NCBI GenBank assembly: GCA_021442885.1
Contig: JABUVA010000039.1
Span: forward strand, 18,151-23,455
Source of the DNA: Methanobrevibacter sp.
GTDB lineage: Archaea; Methanobacteriota; Methanobacteria; Methanobacteriales; Methanobacteriaceae
Length of the DNA: 5,305 bases
Reading direction: 5' to 3'
The notes beneath the pieces were generated by a model. It had not been told where the DNA came from, did not search any database, and worked only from the letters and a program-made list of their open reading frames with translations. Of this stretch, positions 1-4,909 are shown in pieces. A program made the position numbers and the translations under genes. How positions within the stretch are numbered: the first letter of the stretch is position 1; each line of letters opens with the position of its first letter.

Positions 1-24
1 ATATTTTGATTATATACGAACAAA

Positions 25-723
25 TTAATTTTTAGTTTTTCTATAATAAATAATTGAAGTAACAACAAACAATATACCCAAGACTATAGAAAACATAGCT
101 AGTGTCGTAAAATCACTAGACCCATAATGATAATTTTTATCAAGGAGTTTCATATACATACACATAAACTGTTCTGAATAAAAAAATAAATATAAACTAG
201 TGATAATATTTAAAATACCTCCAATTAGAAATGGTATAAAACTCCTATTATCCCTATTATAAATAAGATATATTCCAACAATCCCAAGAATTATAGAAAT
301 AAACAATGCAATGCTAGAGTATAGGAAACTATTAATAATATTTTGTAAAGTAGGCACCATTTTATCTTGAACAGATGGTGAAAAAATACCTTCAGAAGAC
401 TTTTTAGAAAATTCCCTATAAGTCCTCAAAGCAGCTTTATAAAAGTCAGCAGCAAATAAACCAAATATTAAAGAAAACATAGGTAGGAACAATAGATATT
501 AATCCAAAGATCATTTCAAAAATATTATGAGAATTATCTTTTTTATTTTCTTTAAAATTAAAACCACAAAATTCACAATAAACTGAGTCTTCCTTTAAAG
601 GAGCACCACAATTTGAACAATATAATGGTTTGGGGGAAATATTATTAGAATCTAATTTCTCTCCACAAAAAGGCAAAATTCATCATCTTCTAAAATTTCA
701 CCATTACATTTTGGACATAACAT
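25..723 (-). pseudogene. Tandem zinc-ribbon membrane protein, disrupted by two compensating frameshifts
   Basis: Seen: ATG at 723 opens with MLCPKCNGEILEDDEF and then runs into a TAG at 654-652. Dropping back one base near 667-675 restores a second CxxC and leads into the frame that ends at 446. Moving on one base between about 492 and 446 enters the frame that runs to TAA at 25-27. The rebuilt protein has about 232 residues. Zinc ribbon 1 has Cys 3, 6, 17 and 20; zinc ribbon 2 has Cys 36, 39, 50 and 53. Both have CxxC-x10-CxxC spacing. Hydrophobic helices follow at about 68-90, 133-155, 161-182 and 205-227. Known: N-terminal double zinc ribbons on membrane proteins of unknown role are common in methanogens. 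Inferred: a recently broken gene, or sequencing indels in T tracts. Fragments could also be predicted from TTG codons at 676 and 492, but neither has a convincing start. The substrate or role is unknown. Confidence 0.75.
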
Positions 724-755
724 ATTAAATAATATAATCCAACACATATTTATCA

Positions 756-768
756 TTTATTTAAAATT
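756..768 (-). promoter_or_regulatory. Possible TATA box of the zinc-ribbon gene
   Basis: On the minus strand this reads ATTTTAAATAAAT, centred about 40 nt upstream of the ATG at 723. The other TATA candidates in this window sit at about the same distance. No good ribosome binding site is visible between it and the ATG. In such AT-rich DNA this is weak evidence. Confidence 0.3.
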
Positions 769-779
769 AGATAAATATT

Positions 780-790
780 AATTTATATAA
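780..790 (+). promoter_or_regulatory. TATA box of the dehydrogenase-ligase operon
   Basis: AATTTATATAA matches the methanogen TATA-box consensus well. It is centred about 44 nt before the ATG at 830. Transcription would start near 812, about 26 nt downstream of the box centre, giving a leader of about 18 nt that holds the GTGAT ribosome binding site. Confidence 0.6.
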
Positions 791-821
791 GTAAAATATT
801 AATATTTATATTAAAATTCTT

Positions 822-826
822 GTGAT
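822..826 (+). promoter_or_regulatory. Ribosome binding site, GTGAT type
   Basis: GTGAT lies 3 nt before the ATG at 830. It pairs with the AUCAC part of the archaeal 16S 3' end (AUCACCUCC). That part sits closest to the start codon, so the short spacing is expected. The same core with the same 3-nt spacing precedes argB, which supports both starts. Confidence 0.65.
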
Positions 827-829
827 AAC

Positions 830-1816
830 ATGTATAACTTAACAATAATCCCTGGAGATGGAATAGGAGTAGAAGTAACAGAAGCTGGAGAATATCTTCT
901 AGATAAATTAGATTTAAATTTCTCATTAACCCATGCAAGAGCAGGGTATGATTGTTATAACGATACAGGTAAAACACTGCCTGAAGAAACTATAAAAAAA
1001 GCTAAAAAAAGTGATGCAATATTATTTGGAGCAAGTACAAGTACCCCAGGTCAACCTAGCCCCATTATAAGATTAAGAAAAGAACTAAATACATATGGAA
1101 ATATAAGACCTATAAAGTCATATAAAGGAGTTAAATCATTATATGACAATATCGACATTATAATAGTTCGTGAAAACACAGAAGGACTTTATTCACAAAA
1201 TGAGTATATGAGAGGGGATGAAATAATAGCTGAAAGAGTAATCACAAGAAAAGCTAGTGAAAAAATTTCTGAAATGGCATTTGAAACTTGCAAATTATTT
1301 AAAAAAAATAAAGTAACTTGTGTTCATAAAAACAACGTTCTTAAATTGACAGATGGTGTTTTTAAAGAAAGTTTCTATAAAATTGGTGAAAAATATCCTA
1401 ATATTGAGAAAAATGATTATTATGTTGATGCTGCTGCAATGTATATGATAACACAACCACAAGAATATGAAGTAATAGTTGCAACAAACCTATTTGGAGA
1501 TATACTATCCGATGAAGGTGCAGGGCTTGTAGGTGGACTTGGTCTAGCACCATCAGGAAATATTGGAGCAGAACATGGGTTATTTGAACCAGTACATGGT
1601 TCAGCACCAGATATTGCAGGTAAAAATATAGCTAACCCCTGTGCTATGATTCTATCAATATCCTTAATGTTAAATTATTTAAAAGAATATAAAATAGCAG
1701 AAAATGTTGATAAAGCAGTACAAAAAGTTTTAGAAAAAGGAAAAGTAAAAACACCAGATTTAGGTGGAAATGCATCCACTATGGAAATGACAAAAGAGAT
1801 TATAAAGGAGTTATGA
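830..1816 (+). CDS. Isocitrate/isopropylmalate family dehydrogenase (LeuB or AksF type)
   Basis: 328 residues, a normal length for archaeal 3-isopropylmalate or homoisocitrate dehydrogenases. These oxidise and decarboxylate a 2-alkylmalate-type substrate in the cytosol with NAD and a divalent metal. Seen: PGDGIG at 8-13; substrate-binding Arg in IRLRKE (about 80-85) and NIRP (91-94); RENTEGLY at 114-121 with the catalytic Tyr121; VHK with the catalytic Lys167; metal-binding Asp200, Asp224 and Asp228; family signature starting NLFGD at 220; HGSAPDIAGK at 256-265. The Asp-Ile pair at 261-262 is typical of NAD rather than NADP use. Known: methanogens carry LeuB for leucine and AksF for 2-oxosuberate, the coenzyme B precursor. 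Recalled M. jannaschii sequences resemble this one in both ways: LNTYGNIRPIKSYKGVKS is LeuB-like, while SPII and AERVITRK are AksF-like. I therefore leave the symbol open. No leuA, leuC or leuD is in view. The gene is coupled to the ligase downstream. Confidence 0.92.
   Translation: MYNLTIIPGDGIGVEVTEAGEYLLDKLDLNFSLTHARAGYDCYNDTGKTLPEETIKKAKKSDAILFGASTSTPGQPSPIIRLRKELNTYGNIRPIKSYKGVKSLYDNIDIIIVRENTEGLYSQNEYMRGDEIIAERVITRKASEKISEMAFETCKLFKKNKVTCVHKNNVLKLTDGVFKESFYKIGEKYPNIEKNDYYVDAAAMYMITQPQEYEVIVATNLFGDILSDEGAGLVGGLGLAPSGNIGAEHGLFEPVHGSAPDIAGKNIANPCAMILSISLMLNYLKEYKIAENVDKAVQKVLEKGKVKTPDLGGNASTMEMTKEIIKEL
1805..1810 (+). promoter_or_regulatory. Ribosome binding site deciding the ligase start
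   Basis: AAGGAG lies inside the last codons of the dehydrogenase. It is 8 nt from the ATG at 1819 but only 2 nt from the ATG at 1813. The MATE gene uses a GGAG core at 7 nt, so the 1819 start is the better fit. Confidence 0.65.
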
Positions 1817-1818
1817 AA

Positions 1819-3288
1819 ATGCTTAATATTACAACCTTTCTTGATGCAAATTCCTATAGATTAGATAAAGATGTCTTATACTCTCCTAAAAACAATGAAA
1901 AATATAATTCCTTAGAAATTTTAAAAACAATTTCAGGAATAGCTAAAGAATTAAAAGAAAGAGGAATAGAAAAAGGAGATCGAGTATTGATTTATTTAAA
2001 TAACTCTCCAGAATACTTATTTTCATTATTTGCAATTTGGAGAATAGGAGCTATAGCTATTCCAACAAATAGAATCTACACAACTAACGAACTTTCATAC
2101 CTTGTAGAAGATAGTGATTCAAAGTTAATAATAACCGATGAAAAAGCAAAAGACATACTAGATATTGAAAAATTGATAATAAATGATTTAAATAAATATA
2201 AAGATTCAAACATTATCCCTCCTGCAAATACAAAATGGGATGATTTATGTCAACTCCAATATACATCAGGAACAACAGGAAAACCTAAAGGATCAATGCT
2301 AACACATGGTAATTATTACACAGCCATTCATAATGAATGTGATGTTTTAGGACTTAAACAAACAGACATATTTCTTGGAATCTATCCAATGGCACATGTA
2401 GGCCTTTCATGGGCAATATCTGCACTTAGAAGCGGTTCATTATATATAATGATGGAACAATATAATCTTGAAGATTATTTAAAATTATGTAAAGATGAAA
2501 AAGTAACTGTACTAACTGGAATGCCTCCTGTTATACATTCCTTAACCGACATTGATGCCAGACTTGATTTACAAACAGTACGTGAAATAATAAGTGGAGG
2601 AGGACCTCTTCATAAAAAAATATGGAAAAAATTCTACCAAACATACCATATTCCAATAATAAATGCCTACGGACTATCAGAAACAATAGTAATCGGAACT
2701 GGAACTGTGATTAGGCCTGAAGATTATATAACAGCAGATAGATATGAAAGTGTAGGGCATCCCGTTTGTTTTTCTGAAATTAAAATTGTAGATGAACTTG
2801 ATAGTGAAAAAGAAATGAAAAAATATGAAACTGGAGAAATCGCATTAAGAGGACCTGCAATAGCTAAAGGATATTGGAAAAATGAAAAATCAACTAAAGA
2901 GTCATTTCTTGAAGATGGATGGTTCTTAACAGGAGATATTGGATATCTTGATGATGATAATAGATTATTTATTACTGATCGTAAAAAAGACATGATTGTA
3001 ATGAGTGGCTGGAAAATCTACCCAACAGAAGTAGAAGAAGAATTAATCAAATATCCAAAAGTTGATGAAATAGCTATTTTCAGTATTGGGGACTGTCATA
3101 AAGGAGAAATACCTGTAGCTGCTGTTGTCTGGAAAGATGAAGAAGATAAAGAAGGATTAATAGAGTTTGCACGTGAAAACCTATCAAGATATAAAATACC
3201 ACGAAAAATATTTACAATAGATGAACTTCCACGTGTTAATGGATGGAAACTATTAAGAAGAAAACTTAAAGAAAAATATCAAGAATAG
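1819..3288 (+). CDS. AMP-forming acyl-CoA synthetase/ligase (ANL superfamily)
   Basis: 489 residues from ATG 1819; an in-frame ATG at 1813 would add MK and overlap the upstream stop as ATGA. The family activates a carboxylate with ATP to an acyl-adenylate and usually passes it to CoA. Seen: P-loop (A3) TSGTTGKPKG at 149-158; YPMAHVG at 189-195; SGGGPL at about 259-264; A5 AYGLSE at 283-288; A7 TGD at 371-373; hinge and A8 DRKKDMIVMSGWK at 387-399; C-terminal A10 LPRVNGWKLLRR with the catalytic Lys477. In A10, Trp replaces the usual Gly before that Lys. All catalytic motifs are present, so the enzyme should be active. The N-terminal domain looks somewhat compact compared with common 500-550 residue members. 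The substrate cannot be read from the sequence: medium- or long-chain fatty acids, aryl acids or a pathway-specific acid are all possible. Position 2 nt after the dehydrogenase suggests co-expression and perhaps a shared pathway. Confidence 0.92.
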   Translation: MLNITTFLDANSYRLDKDVLYSPKNNEKYNSLEILKTISGIAKELKERGIEKGDRVLIYLNNSPEYLFSLFAIWRIGAIAIPTNRIYTTNELSYLVEDSDSKLIITDEKAKDILDIEKLIINDLNKYKDSNIIPPANTKWDDLCQLQYTSGTTGKPKGSMLTHGNYYTAIHNECDVLGLKQTDIFLGIYPMAHVGLSWAISALRSGSLYIMMEQYNLEDYLKLCKDEKVTVLTGMPPVIHSLTDIDARLDLQTVREIISGGGPLHKKIWKKFYQTYHIPIINAYGLSETIVIGTGTVIRPEDYITADRYESVGHPVCFSEIKIVDELDSEKEMKKYETGEIALRGPAIAKGYWKNEKSTKESFLEDGWFLTGDIGYLDDDNRLFITDRKKDMIVMSGWKIYPTEVEEELIKYPKVDEIAIFSIGDCHKGEIPVAAVVWKDEEDKEGLIEFARENLSRYKIPRKIFTIDELPRVNGWKLLRRKLKEKYQE

Positions 3289-3429
3289 TTATTATAATTT
3301 AATTCAAGATAGTTTAACCATATATAATTTTAAAAAACTAATTTATAATATATAAATTAAATAATTCCATCATACAATATAGCTATGAAAAAAATATTAT
3401 TAATAGGGAATTTTAGTTTAAAAAAAACC
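3289..3429. other. Intergenic gap between convergent genes
   Basis: 141 nt between the ligase stop and the argB stop. It holds an AT-only hairpin, a T7 tract on the minus strand (A7 at 3388-3394), and an A8/T8 tract next to argB. The plus strand has no T run longer than four, so the ligase terminator is not obvious apart from the hairpin. Confidence 0.6.
3339..3359. terminator. AT-only hairpin, possible operon 3' end signal
   Basis: TAATTTATA and TATAAATTA form a perfect 9-bp inverted repeat around a 3-nt ATA loop, about 50 nt after the ligase stop. It could mark the 3' end of either convergent transcript. It contains no G or C and no T tract follows it, so chance in AT-rich DNA is a real alternative. 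Confidence 0.35.
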
Positions 3430-3434
3430 CTATT
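3402..3434 (-). terminator. argB oligo-T terminator within an inverted repeat
   Basis: On the minus strand, eight T (complement of 3420-3427) begin 2 nt after the argB TAG. This fits archaeal oligo-U termination. The tract lies in the loop of a 7-bp inverted repeat, AATAGGG at 3402-3408 and CCCTATT at 3428-3434, whose argB-proximal arm covers the stop codon. A second T tract of seven lies at 3388-3394. Confidence 0.55.
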
Positions 3435-4308
3435 TATAAATCATAGTCCCAATTCCCTCTTTAGTAAATATTTCAAGTAAAAGAGAATGTCTTATACGTC
3501 CATCAATTATATGGCATGATTTTACACCATTTTCAATAGCTCTAACACATGTCTCTATTTTTGGAATCATACCACCAGTAATAATTCCTTTTGCTATTAA
3601 ATCAGGAACTTCATCAACTTTTATCCTTTGAATTAAACTATCTGGATCATCAGGATCTCTTAAAAGACCTGGAACATCTGTTAAAATAATTAGTTTTTCA
3701 GCATCAACAGCACTTGCAATTTCACCAGCTGCAGTATCTGCATTAAGATTAAGACTAGTACCATTTTCAGCAATACCTACTGGAGATATAACAGGAATAT
3801 AATCATTACTAGTAAACATTTCAAGTAAACTAGTATTTACACAGTCTACTTCACCAACAAGACCTAAATCTACTTCTTCTTCATTACCTGCATCATCAGT
3901 TATTTTATGAGCTGCTTTTTTACTTGCAAAGATTAATCTACTATCTTTACCTGAAACCCCAATTCCTTTTCCATCATGGAAACAAATTTGAGAAACAATA
4001 TTGGTGCTTATTTTACCAACTAAAACCATTTTAATAATTTCCATTGTTTCTTCATCAGTTACTCTTAAACCTTTAATAAATTTAGGTTCTTTACCTAATT
4101 TATCCATTGCTCTGGAGATTTCCGGACCTCCACCGTGAACTACAATAGGTTCCATACCTACATATTTCAAAAGTACAGTATCACGGGCAGTGGAAGCCAT
4201 AGCATCATCATCAACCATTGCATGGCCACCATATTTAATTAAAATCTTTTTATCATGAAACTTTTTAATGTAAGGTAAAGCTTCTACTAAAATATTAACA
4301 TCTTTCAT
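3430..4308 (-). CDS. argB: N-acetylglutamate kinase
   Basis: 292 residues, full length. It phosphorylates N-acetylglutamate with ATP in the cytosol, the second step of arginine synthesis. Amino acid kinase fold. Seen: KYGG at 25-28 with the phosphate-binding Lys25; HGGGPEI at 58-64; GLRVTD at 80-85; GVSGKD at 117-122; PVISPVG at 172-178; [12 protein letters not shown] at 187-198, with the substrate-binding Asn and catalytic Asp region; ILTDVPG at 208-214; GGMIPKI at 245-251, with the ATP-side Lys250; HIIDGR at 266-271. Known: arginine-inhibited hexameric enzymes carry an extra N-terminal helix, as in Pseudomonas (SEALPYIRRF). The matching [10 protein letters not shown] at 8-17 is present here, so feedback inhibition by arginine is inferred. 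The ATG at 4308 follows GTGAT at 3-nt spacing. No other arg gene is in view, and the gene seems to be transcribed alone. Confidence 0.97.
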   Translation of the reverse strand: MKDVNILVEALPYIKKFHDKKILIKYGGHAMVDDDAMASTARDTVLLKYVGMEPIVVHGGGPEISRAMDKLGKEPKFIKGLRVTDEETMEIIKMVLVGKISTNIVSQICFHDGKGIGVSGKDSRLIFASKKAAHKITDDAGNEEEVDLGLVGEVDCVNTSLLEMFTSNDYIPVISPVGIAENGTSLNLNADTAAGEIASAVDAEKLIILTDVPGLLRDPDDPDSLIQRIKVDEVPDLIAKGIITGGMIPKIETCVRAIENGVKSCHIIDGRIRHSLLLEIFTKEGIGTMIYK

Positions 4309-4311
4309 TTA

Positions 4312-4316
4312 ATCAC
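4312..4316 (-). promoter_or_regulatory. argB ribosome binding site
   Basis: On the minus strand this is GTGAT, 3 nt before the argB ATG. It is the same core and spacing as for the dehydrogenase gene. Confidence 0.6.
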
Positions 4317-4327
4317 TAGAAATAATT

Positions 4328-4341
4328 TGTTAGTATTAACA
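4328..4341 (-). promoter_or_regulatory. Candidate operator in the argB promoter
   Basis: TGTTAGTATTAACA is an inverted repeat, TGTTA-N4-TAACA. It lies between the likely argB TATA box and the ribosome binding site, just upstream of or over the predicted transcription start near 4320. A repressor could act there. I do not recognise it as a known methanogen operator. Confidence 0.3.
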
Positions 4342-4352
4342 TTATTATATTA
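4341..4352 (-). promoter_or_regulatory. Probable argB TATA box
   Basis: The minus strand reads TAATATAATAAT, centred about 38 nt before the argB ATG. This gives a predicted leader of about 12 nt with GTGAT inside it. The match to the consensus is moderate. Confidence 0.4.
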
Positions 4353-4406
4353 CTAGTTTAAATAATCTTTGAATTTTTAACACTACCTCGACTTATTGTT
4401 TAGTTA

Positions 4407-4414
4407 TTATAAAT
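4407..4414 (+). promoter_or_regulatory. Probable TATA box of the DUF3781 gene
   Basis: TTATAAAT is centred about 28 nt before the ATG at 4439. Transcription should begin at or within a few nt of the ATG, and no Shine-Dalgarno core is present, so a leaderless mRNA is likely. A better-looking TTTATATAA at 4422-4430 is too close to the ATG to serve it. Confidence 0.45.
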
Positions 4415-4438
4415 AGAAGAATTTATATAAAATTAATT

Positions 4439-4684
4439 ATGAATTTAAAAAATGAATTATTAACTAATATTGACGAAATACACACTACAGAATTAGGTGT
4501 TAAAAGAATTAAAAATAATTTAGGTCTTGATGACGATAATGTTGTGGAATATTGTAATGAAATTTTAAAAAATGAAAAATCAACAGTTGAAAAGAAAGGT
4601 AAAAATTATTATGTTTATTATAACAATATTATTCTTACCATAAACTCTTCAAGTTTTACAATTATTACTGCACACAGAACCTAA
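4439..4684 (+). CDS. Small DUF3781-type protein of unknown function
   Basis: 81 residues, soluble, with no signal peptide or membrane segment. From memory of the family, it matches DUF3781: NIDEIHTTELG at 10-20, RIKNNLGL at 23-30, VVEYC at 35-39, GKNYYV at 54-59, and a strand-rich tail ending IITAHR at 75-80. The whole domain is present at its usual length of about 80 residues. Known: the family is mainly found in Firmicutes and some archaea and has no established function. Inferred: the layout of N-terminal helices, a GKxYYV strand, and a final strand with conserved His-Arg vaguely recalls small RelE/BrnT-like folds, but no antitoxin gene lies beside it. It is divergent from argB with a 130-nt gap and probably forms its own leaderless transcript. 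Its ATT-rich isoleucine codons (7 of 9) match argB and the MATE gene. Confidence 0.8.
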   Translation: MNLKNELLTNIDEIHTTELGVKRIKNNLGLDDDNVVEYCNEILKNEKSTVEKKGKNYYVYYNNIILTINSSSFTIITAHRT

Positions 4685-4692
4685 TTGTTCTG
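4675..4692 (+). terminator. Hairpin over the DUF3781 stop codon
   Basis: CAGAAC and GTTCTG form a perfect 6-bp stem with the 6-nt loop CTAATT, which contains the TAA stop codon. The palindrome TGATATCA (4691-4698) overlaps its 3' end, and a T5 tract follows at 4717-4721. Together these could end the transcript, though no T run directly abuts the stem. Confidence 0.35.
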
Positions 4693-4758
4693 ATATCATT
4701 AGAATATGTTCTTCTATTTTTAACGTATTTGGCAATTAATATTATGTTAAATGCGATT

Positions 4759-4796
4759 GTTAACTAAAATAACTAGAAGATTTCCACATAGTTAAC
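4759..4796. promoter_or_regulatory. Candidate operator: GTTAACTA inverted repeat
   Basis: GTTAACTA at 4759-4766 and TAGTTAAC at 4789-4796 are perfect 8-bp inverted copies with starts 30 nt apart, about three helical turns. A third TAACTA lies at 4770-4775 in direct orientation, 9 nt from the first. The cluster is about 115 nt before the MATE start, upstream of its likely promoter. It could bind a regulator of the MATE gene; none is encoded nearby. Confidence 0.35.
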
Positions 4797-4864
4797 CATT
4801 CCAATAATAAATCCATATGTTTCTACAAATCCAAATTATTAATAAGATATGTCTAATGATTAAA

Positions 4865-4872
4865 TTTAAATT
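4865..4872 (+). promoter_or_regulatory. Possible TATA box of the MATE gene
   Basis: TTTAAATT is centred about 42 nt before the ATG at 4910, the same distance as for the dehydrogenase operon. It predicts a short leader starting near 4894 that includes the GGAG site. The match is weak. Confidence 0.3.
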
Positions 4873-4894
4873 GAAAAATAACATATACTATATT

Positions 4895-4902
4895 AGAAGG
4901 AG
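4895..4902 (+). promoter_or_regulatory. Ribosome binding site of the MATE gene
   Basis: AGAAGGAG, with GGAG ending 7 nt before the ATG at 4910. This is a strong match to the 16S 3' end and fixes the start. Confidence 0.75.
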
Positions 4903-4909
4903 AAAATAA

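Larger units (their letters stand above)
4685..4909. other. 225-nt intergenic region upstream of the MATE gene
   Basis: No open frame of note and no tRNA-like fold was seen. It holds the 3' arm of the hairpin over the upstream stop codon, a T5 tract, a cluster of TAACTA half-sites in the middle, and the MATE promoter and ribosome binding site at its right end. Confidence 0.6.

Noticed and set aside
446..676. Treating the two longer zinc-ribbon fragments (446-676 and 25-492) as separate genes
   Set aside because: Both would start at TTG without a ribosome binding site, and their ends join exactly into one known architecture. A single broken gene explains them better.
783..977. Open frame on the minus strand over the start of the dehydrogenase gene
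   Set aside because: Its product is low-complexity (runs of Leu and aromatic residues), it lies antisense to a well-supported gene and its promoter, and it has no recognisable domain.
1398..1607. Open frame on the minus strand inside the dehydrogenase gene
   Set aside because: Antisense shadow of conserved catalytic-domain codons; the product is His/Leu/Gln-rich without a motif.
2724..2993. Open frame on the minus strand inside the ligase gene
   Set aside because: Antisense to the conserved A7-A8 region of the ligase; no motif of its own.
3385..3480. 31-codon plus-strand frame beginning MKKILLIG in the convergent gap
   Set aside because: The start resembles a P-loop protein, but there is no ribosome binding site, no Gly-Lys-Thr motif follows, and it runs antisense into argB. 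Most likely chance.
4422..4430. TTTATATAA as the TATA box of the DUF3781 gene
   Set aside because: It is centred about 13 nt before the ATG, so transcription would start inside the gene, yet the first residues match the family.
4685..4909. A small RNA or tRNA gene in the gap before the MATE gene
   Set aside because: No cloverleaf, no T-loop-like sequence and no GC-rich island, which structured RNAs in AT-rich archaea usually show.
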